The notes under the pieces are model-generated. The model had not been told where the DNA came from. It made no database searches and saw only the letters and a program-made list of their open reading frames with translations. Both the position numbers and the translations under genes were made by a program. 64,000 nt of DNA from Mycobacterium sp. E787. GTDB taxonomy: Bacteria > Actinomycetota > Actinomycetes > Mycobacteriales > Mycobacteriaceae. The stretch is taken from positions 1 to 64,000 of the forward strand of contig NZ_LZKL01000084.1 of assembly GCF_001668725.1 (NCBI RefSeq), read 5' to 3'. The number at the start of each line of letters is the position of its first letter. The stretch's first letter is position 1. Below are positions 53,401 to 62,764 of the stretch, in pieces.

Positions 53401-54621
53401 ATGGAAGACACGGACAGAACCGCGCGGTCACGCCGCTCGTGGCCGCGCACCGCCGTCATCGCCGCCGGCGTCTTGGCCGTTGCCCTCGTCGTCGGCGGCG
53501 TCATCGTCGGCGTCCGCCTGGCCGGCTCCCGGCACAGCGCTTCCTCGCCGACGTCGGCGACGGCACCGCACGGAGCCCCGGCCTCTCCGAAACCGCCGGG
53601 TTGCGACATCACGTCGCTGCTCGCATCGATGTCGAACCGGGACAAGCTGGCGCAGCTGCTGATGGTCGGTGTGACCGATGCGGACGACGCGCGCGCGGTC
53701 GTCGCCAACCACCACGTCGGCGGCATCTTCGTCGCCAGCTGGACGAACCTGTCCATGCTCACGGACGGGTCCCTGGCCGAGATCGCCCGCTCGGCGGGGC
53801 CCTTGCACCTGGCGGTCAGCGTCGACGAGGAGGGTGGCCGGGTCGAGCGGCTGTCGTCGCTGATCGGTCAGGCACCGTCGGCGCGCTTACTGGCGCGAAG
53901 CGAGCCGGCCGACCAGGTATACCAACTCGCGCTGGACCGCGGCCGCAAGATGCGCCAGCTCGGCATAACCATCGACTTCGCCCCGGTCGTCGACGTCACC
54001 GACGCGCCCGACCAGACCGTGATCGGCGACAGGTCGTTCAGCGACGACCCCGCGGTGGTCACCCGGTACGCGAGCGCCTACGCGCGCGGCCTGCGTGACG
54101 CCGGAGTCCTGCCGGTGCTCAAGCACTTTCCCGGCCACGGGCGCGCGTCCGGTGACTCCCACGCCACCGGGGTGGTGACGCCGCCGCTGGACGAGATGCA
54201 AGGCGCCGACCTGGTGCCCTATCGGACGCTGGTCGCCCAGGTGCCGGTGGGAGTGATGATCGGCCACATGCAGGTTCCCGGCCTCACCGGAAGCGACCCC
54301 GCCAGCCTGAGCCCGGCCGCGATCGCATTGTTGCGCAACGGGATCGGCTACGGCGCACCTCCGTTCGACGGCCCGGTCTTCACCGACGACCTGGGGAGCA
54401 TGCGGGCGATCACCGATCGCTACGGCGTCGCCGAGGCGGTACTGAAGGCCCTGCAGGCCGGCAATGACACCGCGCTGTGGGTGAGCACCACCGCGGTTCC
54501 GGCGGTACTCGACCGGTTGGTGTCGGCGCTCAACGACGGCGAGTTGAGCCTGCCGAGCATCGAAGCATCGGTGCGCCGGATGGCCGCAGCCAAGGCTTTC
54601 AATTCGCCTTGCGGTCACTGA
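53401..54621 (+). CDS. membrane-anchored GH3 beta-N-acetylhexosaminidase-like protein
   Basis: A 406-residue protein. A basic N-terminus and a hydrophobic anchor AVIAAGVLAVALVVGGVIVGV are followed by the GH3 barrel: LLMVGV, VDEEGGRVERL, IDFAPVVDV, the NagZ loop KHFPGHGRASGDSH and the nucleophile segment FTDDLGSM. Mtb LpqI is the lipoprotein of this family and recycles cell-wall muropeptides; this one has no lipobox. The ATG at 53401 puts the basic segment just before the anchor; an ATG at 53374 lies inside the previous gene. Confidence 0.9.
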   Translation: MEDTDRTARSRRSWPRTAVIAAGVLAVALVVGGVIVGVRLAGSRHSASSPTSATAPHGAPASPKPPGCDITSLLASMSNRDKLAQLLMVGVTDADDARAVVANHHVGGIFVASWTNLSMLTDGSLAEIARSAGPLHLAVSVDEEGGRVERLSSLIGQAPSARLLARSEPADQVYQLALDRGRKMRQLGITIDFAPVVDVTDAPDQTVIGDRSFSDDPAVVTRYASAYARGLRDAGVLPVLKHFPGHGRASGDSHATGVVTPPLDEMQGADLVPYRTLVAQVPVGVMIGHMQVPGLTGSDPASLSPAAIALLRNGIGYGAPPFDGPVFTDDLGSMRAITDRYGVAEAVLKALQAGNDTALWVSTTAVPAVLDRLVSALNDGELSLPSIEASVRRMAAAKAFNSPCGH

Positions 54622-54651
54622 CTTTCGGCCATCGCCACCGGCCCGGGCTCG

Positions 54652-55035
54652 TCAATCGCGCAGCGTGCGCCCCTGTGCGTCGGGGACCTTGCCCATGATG
54701 ATCATGATTCCGTCGATCAACGGCCACAGGGCGCCGATGCCGCAGGTCAGCAGCGACACCGCGATCTGGGCGATGGCGATGTTGGTGTAACCGAGGTAGA
54801 AGCGACCCACGGCGAACGTCGAGAGAAAGATCTGCAGCAGCCCCGCGACCACCTTGCTCTTGTCGGAGAGCGGGCGGCCGTAGGCGTCGACGCCGTACGG
54901 CGCGCCGCCGCCGTACGGGGCGACACCCGCGGCCGGCGCAGTCGCTTCCGCGCGCCATTGCCGGCCGTCCCAATACATTTGCCCGGGCCCGCCGCTCGGG
55001 TCGGGGTACCATCCCGCGGCAGGTTGTTCGGTCAT
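54652..55035 (-). CDS. DUF2510 + TM2 domain membrane protein
   Basis: A 127-residue protein. The N-terminal DUF2510 motif is AGWYPDPSGGPGQMYWDGRQW (outline, residues 7-27), then a Gly/Tyr-rich linker, then the TM2 domain with KSKVVAGLLQIFL, GRFYLGYTNIAIAQIAVSLLTCGIGALWPLIDGIMIIMG and two helices. Actinobacteria have many such proteins, of unknown role. AGAGAGGG lies before the ATG. Confidence 0.92.
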   Translation of the reverse strand: MTEQPAAGWYPDPSGGPGQMYWDGRQWRAEATAPAAGVAPYGGGAPYGVDAYGRPLSDKSKVVAGLLQIFLSTFAVGRFYLGYTNIAIAQIAVSLLTCGIGALWPLIDGIMIIMGKVPDAQGRTLRD

Positions 55036-55307
55036 CGTGTTGCCCTCTCTTCTGAAGGTCGATCGGTGTTGTTACGGGTCGTTGCGGCCGGTCACGGCGA
55101 TGTTGGCGTAGACACCTTGGAGGATTCTTGGCGCATGAATTCCACTGCGGCTCAGCCGATTACGCTCCGGCCGGGCGCAGCCTTCACAGTTGGCCTGCTG
55201 CATCAGCACCACTTCTCGCCAGGGGCATTGACCTGCCGTGATCAATGTCGAGGCTCATCATTGCACCGGCGACCCGGATTTGTCCCGCGATGGGCTTGAT
55301 GAGACCG
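55036..55307. other. 272-base intergenic region without a supported gene
   Basis: Upstream region of the TM2 gene. A GGAGG at 55119 precedes an ATG at 55135 that opens a 54-codon plus-strand frame (55135-55299). Its product is Arg/His-rich with no recognisable pattern, and the Shine-Dalgarno spacing is 11 bases, so I do not call it. Otherwise I see no repeat or RNA structure. Confidence 0.4.
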
Positions 55308-56198
55308 TCAGTCGTCGCGCAGACGTTCGACGATGACGGCGCGCGCGGCGCGGCCCTCCGGCGTCGGCGTGAGCGGATACACGTGGACCAGGCCGCGTCG
55401 TTCGTGGTAGTCGACGTCGACGCCGGCCGCCGCGGCCTTGTCGGCCAGTAGCCGCGCGTCGGGGTTGAGGATGTCCCGGGTGCCGCTGAACACCGTCAAG
55501 GGTCCCAAGCCGGCCAGCCCGCCGTGCAACGGGCTCACCATCGGGTCGGTCCTCGGCAGGTCGTCGCGCCAGCGAGCGGCGAATGCGAGCAGTCCGTCGC
55601 GGGTGAGCCACGGATCGTCGACGCCGGCGATCAACGGGTTCGTCAGCGCAACGTCGAGGACCGGCGAGATCAACACGGTCCGCGGAAACACGAGGCGGCG
55701 CTCGTCGCGCAGCATCAGCGCCACCGACAAAGCCATCTGTCCCCCGGCCGAATCTCCGGCCAGACACACGCTGTGGTCGGGCTCCGCCTTCTCGGCCACC
55801 AACTCGGCGACCGCGGGCATGACGTCCTTGGCGGTGGCGAACGGCACCAGCGGATAGATCGGCACGACCACCCGCACTCCCGCCTGCGCGGCGATCTGCG
55901 CAGCCAATCGCCAATGCTGCGAGGTGATCTCGTTGACCCAGGCACCGCCGTGGAGGTAGAAGACGGTGCGGCGCGCCGTCGTGCCGTCCTTCGGAGTCAG
56001 GGTGTATATGGGCCAGTCCGAGCGAAGCTCCATCTGGACGTCGACGTCGGAACGCAACCGGGGCGGCGGCCCGAACGACTGCCGAAGCGATGCCCGCTGC
56101 TCGATGTGCTCGCGGGCGCTCTGCGCGGTTCGGTAGGTGCGGCCGCGGGTAAGGCGGAGCACCGTGGGCAGGGCCCGGCTTCGCAGGCTGAGGCTCAC
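55308..56198 (-). CDS. alpha/beta hydrolase (HSL-type, Lip-like)
   Basis: A 296-residue esterase. FYLHGGAWVNEITSQHW is the oxyanion loop, CLAGDSAGGQMALS the nucleophile elbow, and SGTRDILNPD and RGLVHVYPL supply Asp and His. The GTG at 56198 overlaps the stop of the membrane-protein gene upstream (GTGA), which fixes the start and couples the two. It is probably an intracellular short-chain esterase with unknown substrate. Confidence 0.88.
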   Translation of the reverse strand: MSLSLRSRALPTVLRLTRGRTYRTAQSAREHIEQRASLRQSFGPPPRLRSDVDVQMELRSDWPIYTLTPKDGTTARRTVFYLHGGAWVNEITSQHWRLAAQIAAQAGVRVVVPIYPLVPFATAKDVMPAVAELVAEKAEPDHSVCLAGDSAGGQMALSVALMLRDERRLVFPRTVLISPVLDVALTNPLIAGVDDPWLTRDGLLAFAARWRDDLPRTDPMVSPLHGGLAGLGPLTVFSGTRDILNPDARLLADKAAAAGVDVDYHERRGLVHVYPLTPTPEGRAARAVIVERLRDD

Positions 56199-57049
56199 CT
56201 GATCCGAAACCCCCGCCTGCGGACCCACAGCAGGGCGGCAACGGTCCCCGCAACGTAAACGCCGGTGGCGATGGCCAGGTGGACGAAGCTTTTCGTGTCC
56301 CGTCCGAACACCGGCCAGATCAGTCTGGGCACTTGCGTCCACAGCACCCGGTGCTCGACGCCGTTCATCGGGTCGGCGACGTAGTACAGCGCATACGGCA
56401 GCATCAGGGCCAGCAGCCAGCCGCGGGTGCGGCGGCGATCGCCGCGCTGCCGCCACCGGCGGATCAGCGGCTGAACGCTCACCGGGTGCAGTACCGAGAC
56501 GAAGTTGCCGACACCCAGCCAGGACACGATGGGCACCGCGACGGTGGGGATCGTTATCCCCAGGCGCGCGGGCGTTTCCAACCACAGCGTCAGGGCCATC
56601 GCCGCCACCAATGTCGGCAGGCCGACGATCGTCAGCAGGGCCAGATTCTTGATCAACAGCAGCCGCCAGAACGGCACCCCGTCGGACAGCGCCTGCCGCA
56701 CGCGGTAGTGATCGGCGCCGAGCAGGTTGGTCGTGGTCACATCGGCGAGCACCCACGAGGAAAAGTACGTGCCGATCAGGATCACCCAGTCGGAGTGGTG
56801 GCGGCCGGTGGTCAGCGGCTGCACCAGTAACCACGTCGCGGCGAAGACGATGTTGGCCAGCACTCCCATCAGCCAGGTGCGGGGCGGCGTGAACGCCCAG
56901 CGGATCTCGGCGCCCACCGCCGTCCACAGGTCTTGCTGCAAATCCTTGGCGGCCTGCCGAGCCGCCGCGGGGCGGGGGGCCGATGCCCGCACCGCGGCGC
57001 GCAGCGCGCCGTCCACCCACGGACGCACCGCCGCGTCAAACTCCGACAT
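56195..57049 (-). CDS. multi-spanning membrane protein of unknown function
   Basis: A 284-residue protein. A soluble N-terminus of about 60 residues rich in Ala and Arg is followed by six hydrophobic segments, including WLMGVLANIVFAATWLLV, WVILIGTYFSSWVLADV and LALLTIVGLPTLVAAMAL. It has ABC-2-permease-like looks but no clear family signature. The ATG at 57049 has GGGGGAG five bases upstream. It is coupled to the following esterase gene and may position it at the membrane or export its product (weak inference). Confidence 0.78.
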   Translation of the reverse strand: MSEFDAAVRPWVDGALRAAVRASAPRPAAARQAAKDLQQDLWTAVGAEIRWAFTPPRTWLMGVLANIVFAATWLLVQPLTTGRHHSDWVILIGTYFSSWVLADVTTTNLLGADHYRVRQALSDGVPFWRLLLIKNLALLTIVGLPTLVAAMALTLWLETPARLGITIPTVAVPIVSWLGVGNFVSVLHPVSVQPLIRRWRQRGDRRRTRGWLLALMLPYALYYVADPMNGVEHRVLWTQVPRLIWPVFGRDTKSFVHLAIATGVYVAGTVAALLWVRRRGFRIR

Positions 57050-57097
57050 CTGCTCCCCCGCAAGAGTCGTTAAAGACTGCCCTCTCAATGCAATTCG

Positions 57098-57553
57098 TTA
57101 CCCATCCCGCTCGCCCTTCCCGATGATGCGGCTATGTAACTCCTCGGTGAGGATGTGGATTTGACGGGTCAGCTCGAGGTCGGTCCTGAGCTCCAATTCC
57201 TGCGCCTGGAAGTCATGGTCGGCTCGCGCCTGCTGGAAGGCCGCCTGACGGTTCTGCCCGATCAACACAAACGTCGACAGGAAGATCGCCTCCAGCGACA
57301 CCGCCAGTGTCAGCGTCGGCCAGGGGCTGCGTTCCAACAACAGCATCCACGCGCCGAACAGGGCCGCATGCAGCCAGACGAAATTCATCGATCCGGCAAA
57401 CGCGGTGATCCGGTCGGCCAGGCGCAGCTGGAAGTTGCCGCTGCGCCTGCGGGCCTCGTCCAGAACGGCCGGGTGGTGAACCTGCCCGCCCCGCAGGAGC
57501 CGGCGCGGAATCAACTGCGGATTGTGGCGATGCACGGCGGCCGGTGTCGTCAT
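57098..57553 (-). CDS. DUF1003-like membrane protein
   Basis: A 151-residue protein. ADRITAFAGSMNFVWLHAALFGAWML is followed by LTLAVSLEAIFLSTFVLIGQNRQ, the two-helix DUF1003 core with its conserved N-F...E-A-I-F-L-S-x-F-V-L-x-x-Q-N-R. A C-terminal amphipathic helix (about 110-148) may form a coiled coil. AAGGAG lies at the right distance from the ATG at 57553. The function is unknown. Confidence 0.9.
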   Translation of the reverse strand: MTTPAAVHRHNPQLIPRRLLRGGQVHHPAVLDEARRRSGNFQLRLADRITAFAGSMNFVWLHAALFGAWMLLLERSPWPTLTLAVSLEAIFLSTFVLIGQNRQAAFQQARADHDFQAQELELRTDLELTRQIHILTEELHSRIIGKGERDG

Positions 57554-57747
57554 CTGAGCCGCTCCTTTCGTCGTTCTCGGACAAGTGCTCGACGGGCCGA
57601 GGGGCCGCTGGCTCATGCTACTGGCTGGTGGGTGAGCCGACGCCCAATGACGCCCCGGTAGAACGTGTTACAGTTTGCCCACCTGGGGGCGGGGGCGGGA
57701 CGCCAACCGGGCGTCGCGCGGGAAGGAAAGCGTCGCGTGATGGTGAC

Positions 57748-58899
57748 ATGAACCGCAGGCGCGTGGTCATCGCCGGACTGGGCGATGTCGGTGTCCTGAC
57801 CGCGATCCGGCTGGCCCGGCACGCCGAGGTCGTCGGCATTTCCAGCAAACCCGCGCTGGTCAGCGGCCAAGAGCTCGGCGTCCGGCTCTCCCGCCCCGAC
57901 GACTGGGCGCGCGACTACTGGATCCCCTTCGACAGGTTTCGCCGTCTCGACGGGGTGCGCACGGAGCAGGCCCGGTTGACGGGGCTGGATCTGGCGGGCC
58001 GTACCGTCCTGGGCCGGCGCGCGGACGGCACACCCGTTGCCGAGGAATACGACGCGCTGGTCATATCGACGGGAGTCAGCAACGGATTCTGGCGTCTGCC
58101 GACGCTGCAGTCGCCTGGCGACATCGGCGCCGAGCTGCGCGCCGCGCACGACCGGCTGTCCGCCGCCGATTCGGTGATCGTCGTCGGTGGCGGCGCGGCC
58201 GCGGTCAGCAGCGCCGTCAACATGGCGACCACCTGGCCGGACAAGCGCATCGACCTGTACTTCCCCGGAGAACGCGCCCTGGGCGAGTACCACCCCGCCA
58301 CCTGGCGGCGCATCCGCAACCGACTCACCGGCCTCGGGGTGGGCCTGCACCCCGGGCATCGCGCCCTGGTTTGCGACGGTTTCGCCGGCGACCGGATCAC
58401 CGCCGAACCGGTCCACTGGAGCACCGGCCAGCCGCCGGCCGCCGCCGCCGCCGTGCTGTGGGCGATAGGCCGGGCCCGACCCAACACCGACTGGCTGCCG
58501 CGCGAACTGCTCGACGGACACGGGTTCGTGCGGGTGACGCCGGAGCTGCGGGTGCCCGGTCATCGGGGCGTCTTCGCGGTCGGCGACGTCGCGGCCACCG
58601 ACCCGCTCCGCAGCTCGGCGCGCAATCGTGGGGATGCGCTGGTGGCCCGCAACATTCGCGCCGAGTTCGCCGGCCGTGACCTGCGGCGCTTCCGGACGCC
58701 GGGACGCCGGTGGGGTTCGTTGCTGGGTATCCAGCCCAACGGGCTCGAGGTCTTCTTCCCGACGGGTCAGGCGTTCCGCTTCCCGCCATGGGCGGTCGAG
58801 CGGGTGGTGATGCCCTGGATCGTCCGGTGGGGCATGTACCGCGGAGTCCGGGAAAACCGGCCACTCGGGGAGTCGCCGGTGCGTGGGATCAGCTCTTGA
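57748..58899 (+). CDS. NAD(P)/FAD-dependent oxidoreductase (NDH-2/AIF-like)
   Basis: A 383-residue two-dinucleotide-binding flavoprotein. RVVIAGLGDVGVLTAIRL is at the N-terminus, ALVISTGVSNGFW, VIVVGGGAAAVSSAVNMAT near 150-168, and FAVGDVAATDPLRSSARNRGDALVARNI near 277-304. The FAD motif G-L-G-D-V-G departs from the usual GxGxxG only by normal variation. It has no obvious membrane-anchoring C-terminus, unlike type II NADH dehydrogenases. The ATG at 57748 is the family start. The electron acceptor is unknown. Confidence 0.85.
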   Translation: MNRRRVVIAGLGDVGVLTAIRLARHAEVVGISSKPALVSGQELGVRLSRPDDWARDYWIPFDRFRRLDGVRTEQARLTGLDLAGRTVLGRRADGTPVAEEYDALVISTGVSNGFWRLPTLQSPGDIGAELRAAHDRLSAADSVIVVGGGAAAVSSAVNMATTWPDKRIDLYFPGERALGEYHPATWRRIRNRLTGLGVGLHPGHRALVCDGFAGDRITAEPVHWSTGQPPAAAAAVLWAIGRARPNTDWLPRELLDGHGFVRVTPELRVPGHRGVFAVGDVAATDPLRSSARNRGDALVARNIRAEFAGRDLRRFRTPGRRWGSLLGIQPNGLEVFFPTGQAFRFPPWAVERVVMPWIVRWGMYRGVRENRPLGESPVRGISS

Positions 58900-58925
58900 T
58901 CTCGCCCGTGTCGTGGTCGCGTGCC

Positions 58926-60845
58926 CTAATCGCCGGTGCGCGTGAGCGTCTCGTCGTAATCCAGGCTCCACTGGCAGTTGGGGCCGCCGGACTCGTCCAG
59001 GTGATTGTGTCCGGTGAGCACCGCGATGGGATCCTGTGGCGGCTGTGGCAGTGGGTATTGCCCCGTGGCTTTCGCGTACACCGGCCCGCCACAGCCGGGG
59101 TCGTTGTCGTCATGCTCGACGTGCAGGTTCCAGACTCCGCCCGCAAACAGCAGCGGCGTGTCGATCGTCTTGGAGTGCAGATAACTCATGCACCGGTCCC
59201 CGGTTCGCAGGCAGTCCGTGACGACGGCCTGGTCGCCCTGCTGGGGCGGGACGGCTCTCTTGAATTTTCGCGTGACGTGGTAGCGGCCGTGTAGCGCTTC
59301 GGCGGGCGACGCGACCCGCGGCGGCAGGGCACCCGGGTCGGGGAGCTTGGTGATGTCGACGTCTCCGGTGCGGGTGAAGGTCACCGTTCGCTTTTCGTTG
59401 CAGGCGTTTTCGGATGCGCCCCGGTATTCGCCGGTCAGGGTGCCGTCGGGCCGAGGCTGCAGGGTCAGCACTTGCCAGACCTCGGCCTTCGGGGAGTCCC
59501 TGCACTTGTCCGAGCCCAGGCTCACGGCCACCCAGCGCCCGTCTACCTCGTCGAACACCGAGGTCGGCGCGAGCCTCAGCTCGCCGCTGAGCCTTGCCGC
59601 GGTCGCCCGGCAGCCGGTCGGCCCGCACGCCGAACGAACCGCGTAGGTGTCCGTCGTCGGCGCGGCGGCCGAGGCAGGGACATCGTCGAGGGTGCCGCCC
59701 TGCCCGAAATGCGCCTGGTATTCCCCGGTGAACGGGCCCGTGTTTGGCGCCGGGGCCGCGGAATTGCCCTGCGCCCCGGCCGGATTCGGCCCGACGGCGT
59801 GGCGCGAATCGTGGTGCCGCAGGAGTTTCAGACCGGCGAAGAACCCAGCCGCCACGAGGAGCAACGCGACACCCGCCAGCGCGCCGATCAGCACGCGCGG
59901 ACGCCGCCCGGGCCGCATGGCGGCGGTCGGTCGCAAGGCGGGGATGGTCGCCTCCACCGCGGGCTGGGTTTCGAGGAGCGCGGCGGCGCGGGGCCCGGAG
60001 GGGCCGGCGCCCAGCGCTGCGGCCAGGTGGTCGGCGAATTCGCGGCAGCTGCCGAACCTGCGCGCGGGCTCCTTGGCCATCGCGGTGGCGAACACCGGAT
60101 CGAGGGCGGCCAGTTCGGGCCGCCGCGCTGCGAGGGAGGGCGGTGGCGCACCGATGTGTTGGCTGATCACCACCGCGGGATTCGAGTCGAGGTACGGCGC
60201 CGCACCGGTCAGCAGGTGAAAGGCCGTGCACGCCAACGCGTATTGGTCGGCGCGCCCGTCGATCGCCTCGCCCTTGAGTTGCTCGGGCGCCGCGTAGGCC
60301 GCGGTGCCCACCGTCATGTTGGTCGCCGTCAGCCCGGTCGCATCCTCGACCCGGCGCGCGACGCCGAAGTCGGCCAAAAAGATCCGGCGTCCCTGCGCGT
60401 CGGTATCGGTCAGCAAGATGTTGGCCGGCTTGACGTCACGGTGCAGCAGCCCCCGATGGTGCGCGTAATCCAGCGCCGAGCCGACGGCGGTCGCGATGGC
60501 GACCACCAGTTCGAGCGGCATTCCGCCGGGGTGGCTTTCGCTCAGCAACCGGCCGGCATCGGTGCCGGCCACGTAATCCATTGCGATCCAAAGCCGGCCG
60601 TCTTCCTCACCGCGATCATGGATCGCCACGATGTGCGGATGCGACAGCCCCGCCGCCAGGTCTGCCTCGCGCAGGAAGCGGGCCCGGAACTCGGGGTCGC
60701 CGGCCGATTCGGCCGACAGGACCTTGAGCGCGTCCTCGCGCGGCAGCCTTGGGTGCGCCGCGAGATAGACCTGGCCCATGCCGCCCGAGCCCAGCATCCG
60801 CAGGATCGTGTATCCGGCGAACACCTGGCCGACTTCAAGCGACAT
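58926..60845 (-). CDS. PknF-like Ser/Thr kinase with duplicated Cys-rich ectodomain (copy 1)
   Basis: A 639-residue receptor kinase. The Gly-loop is [11 protein letters not shown], with Lys41, HRD 135-137, DFG 159-161 and activation-loop Thr173, Thr175 and Thr178 as in Mtb PknF. One helix lies at about 318-339. The outer part (341-639) is two related modules, about 370-495 and 519-639. Each has four Cys (407, 412, 448, 482; 545, 552, 585, 624) and ends TFTRTGD or TLTRTGD. The PknF-like catalytic domain is clear, but this ectodomain is not PknF's. The ligand is unknown. The promoter appears leaderless. Confidence 0.95.
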   Translation of the reverse strand: MSLEVGQVFAGYTILRMLGSGGMGQVYLAAHPRLPREDALKVLSAESAGDPEFRARFLREADLAAGLSHPHIVAIHDRGEEDGRLWIAMDYVAGTDAGRLLSESHPGGMPLELVVAIATAVGSALDYAHHRGLLHRDVKPANILLTDTDAQGRRIFLADFGVARRVEDATGLTATNMTVGTAAYAAPEQLKGEAIDGRADQYALACTAFHLLTGAAPYLDSNPAVVISQHIGAPPPSLAARRPELAALDPVFATAMAKEPARRFGSCREFADHLAAALGAGPSGPRAAALLETQPAVEATIPALRPTAAMRPGRRPRVLIGALAGVALLLVAAGFFAGLKLLRHHDSRHAVGPNPAGAQGNSAAPAPNTGPFTGEYQAHFGQGGTLDDVPASAAAPTTDTYAVRSACGPTGCRATAARLSGELRLAPTSVFDEVDGRWVAVSLGSDKCRDSPKAEVWQVLTLQPRPDGTLTGEYRGASENACNEKRTVTFTRTGDVDITKLPDPGALPPRVASPAEALHGRYHVTRKFKRAVPPQQGDQAVVTDCLRTGDRCMSYLHSKTIDTPLLFAGGVWNLHVEHDDNDPGCGGPVYAKATGQYPLPQPPQDPIAVLTGHNHLDESGGPNCQWSLDYDETLTRTGD

Positions 60846-60851
60846 GGGCAG

Positions 60852-60857
60852 ATCGTA
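60852..60857 (-). promoter_or_regulatory. -10 TACGAT of the leaderless promoter of kinase copy 1
   Basis: TACGAT, six bases (CTGCCC), then the ATG at 60845. The same arrangement is found before kinase copy 2, with one base difference in the spacer and identical first codons, so the promoter was duplicated with the gene. Confidence 0.6.
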
Positions 60858-60934
60858 GATGCTGAGGCCGCCGCCGCACCGGCAATTCGCGCAGGACCGG
60901 ACTCGCCACCGGTGGGGCTGCCGGCACCGTAGGC

Positions 60935-62740
60935 CTAATCGCCGGTGCGCGTGAAGGTTTGGTCGAAATCGGCGTTGAGCGGGCAGGGCGCGGTCTGTTC
61001 CTGGTGGCCGCGCCCGGTGAGCTTCGCGATGGGATCCTGCGGCGGTTGCGGCAACGGGTACTGGCCGGTTGATTTGAGGTGCGTGGTGTCCGACGACCTC
61101 GGACACATGCTGGTGGCGTCGACGTTCCAGGTCCATGTTCCGGCCGCGAACACCAACGGCAGGTCGTTCGACGGTTCGTGGAAGTAGCTCATGCAGCGGT
61201 CACCGGTGCGCAGGCAGTGGGTGCTGACGGCGGTGTCGAATTCCTGCAGCCGAGTCCCGTCCGCCAGCGTCCACGTCACGTGGTAGTGGCCGAAGAGCCC
61301 CTGGGCCGGCGAAACCACCCGCGGCGGGTTGGCGGCCGGGTCGGGAACGGCGTTGACGTCGACGTCCCCGGTGCGGGTGAAGGTCACGGTCCGCTTCTCC
61401 GCGCAGGCATTGGCGGTGGTCGCGGTGTAGTCGCCGGAAAGGCTTGCGCCGGGGCCCGGTCGCAGCGTGAACACCTGCCAGAACTCCGTTGGCGTGTCGC
61501 GGCAGTTGTCCGACGCGGTCGCCACCGCCACCCAGCTTTCGCCGATCTGGTCGAACACCAGCGTGGGTGCGCCCACGGCGCCGCCGTTGAGGCGTTGCGC
61601 CGTCATGACGCAGCCATTCGGGCGGCATACCGAACGGAGCCCGTAGGTGCTCGTCAGCGCGGGTGGCGCAGCGGAATCCGCAGTGTCGTCCAGCGCGGTG
61701 GGCAGCCCGAAGTCGGTGCGGTACGTGCCCGTGAAGGGTCCCGCGGCCGGGACCGGGTGATGTTGCCCGGTGAGTTTCAGGCCCGCGATCACGCCGGCCA
61801 CGACCAGCACCAGGATGCCGGCCACAATGCCGATCACCGCGGCGGGGCGCCGGCCCGACCGGCCCGGCGATGACGCCGTGGGCGGCGCGGCGAGCGCGGG
61901 CGCGGTGAGGTGCTGATGCAATTGCCGGGCGAACTCCCCGCAGCTGCCGAACCGCCCGGACGGCTCCTTGGCCATCGCGGTGGCGAACACCGGGTCCAGC
62001 GCGGCCAGCTCCGGCCGGTGGGCGCCGATCGAAGGCGGCGGGGCGCTGAGCTGCTGGCCGATGACGACCGCATGGTTGGGGCCGCCGTACGGCGGCACGC
62101 CGGCCAGGAGGTGAAAGGCTGTGCACGCCAAGGCATATTGGTCCGCCCGACCGTCCACCGGTCGGGCCATCAGCTGCTCGGGCGCCGCGTAGGCGAGCGT
62201 ACCGACCGCGAGCTTGGCCGACGTCAGGGCCGCCGCATCATCGATGCGCCGCGCAATGCCGAAGTCGGCCAGAAAGATTCGCCGCCCCTGCTCGTCCGAC
62301 TCGGTGACCAGGATGTTGGCCGGCTTGACATCACGGTGCAGCAAGCCGCGATGATGCGCGTAATCCAGCGCCGAGGCGACCGCGGTGATGATCGCCATCA
62401 CCTCGTCCACCGGCATCCCGCCCGGAAACCGCTCGCGCAGGAGGCGGGCCACGTCGGCGCCGGCGATGTAGTCCATCGAGATCCAGAACCGGCCCTCGAA
62501 TTCACCGCGGTCGTGGACGCCCACGATGTGCGGATGCGAGAGACCGGCGGCCAGCTCGGCCTCGCGCTCAAACCGCTCGCGGTACTGCGGATCGGCGGTC
62601 ACTTCCGGCGGCAACACCTTGAGCGCGTCCTCACGCGGCAATCGTGGGTGCGCGGCCAGGTACACCCGACCCATGCCGCCCGCGCCCAGCACCCGCAGGA
62701 TCGTGTACCCGGCGAACACCCGCCCTGGGTCAAGCGACAT
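60935..62740 (-). CDS. PknF-like Ser/Thr kinase with duplicated Cys-rich ectodomain (copy 2)
   Basis: A 601-residue tandem paralogue of the next gene, 89 bases apart. [11 protein letters not shown], Lys41, HRDVKPAN and ADFGIARR are intact. The activation loop reads T173-S-A-K-L-A-V-G-T: the second and third Thr of copy 1 are Ala here, so activation by autophosphorylation may differ. A single helix near 315-335 leads to the same two-module ectodomain (cysteine pairs CRPNGC and CLRTGDRC; ends TFTRTGD twice). The promoter appears leaderless. The pair probably forms two receptors for related signals, or a heterodimer. Confidence 0.95.
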   Translation of the reverse strand: MSLDPGRVFAGYTILRVLGAGGMGRVYLAAHPRLPREDALKVLPPEVTADPQYRERFEREAELAAGLSHPHIVGVHDRGEFEGRFWISMDYIAGADVARLLRERFPGGMPVDEVMAIITAVASALDYAHHRGLLHRDVKPANILVTESDEQGRRIFLADFGIARRIDDAAALTSAKLAVGTLAYAAPEQLMARPVDGRADQYALACTAFHLLAGVPPYGGPNHAVVIGQQLSAPPPSIGAHRPELAALDPVFATAMAKEPSGRFGSCGEFARQLHQHLTAPALAAPPTASSPGRSGRRPAAVIGIVAGILVLVVAGVIAGLKLTGQHHPVPAAGPFTGTYRTDFGLPTALDDTADSAAPPALTSTYGLRSVCRPNGCVMTAQRLNGGAVGAPTLVFDQIGESWVAVATASDNCRDTPTEFWQVFTLRPGPGASLSGDYTATTANACAEKRTVTFTRTGDVDVNAVPDPAANPPRVVSPAQGLFGHYHVTWTLADGTRLQEFDTAVSTHCLRTGDRCMSYFHEPSNDLPLVFAAGTWTWNVDATSMCPRSSDTTHLKSTGQYPLPQPPQDPIAKLTGRGHQEQTAPCPLNADFDQTFTRTGD

Positions 62741-62746
62741 GGGCAA

Positions 62747-62752
62747 ATCGTA
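62747..62752 (-). promoter_or_regulatory. -10 TACGAT of the leaderless promoter of kinase copy 2
   Basis: TACGAT, six bases (TTGCCC), then the ATG at 62740. No Shine-Dalgarno sequence is present. Confidence 0.6.
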
Positions 62753-62764
62753 AGGTCTGCCCCC

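Noticed and set aside
55135..55299. 54-codon plus-strand frame with GGAGG upstream
   Set aside because: Composition is not protein-like (Arg, His, Pro without pattern), spacing to the Shine-Dalgarno is long, and there is no supporting context.
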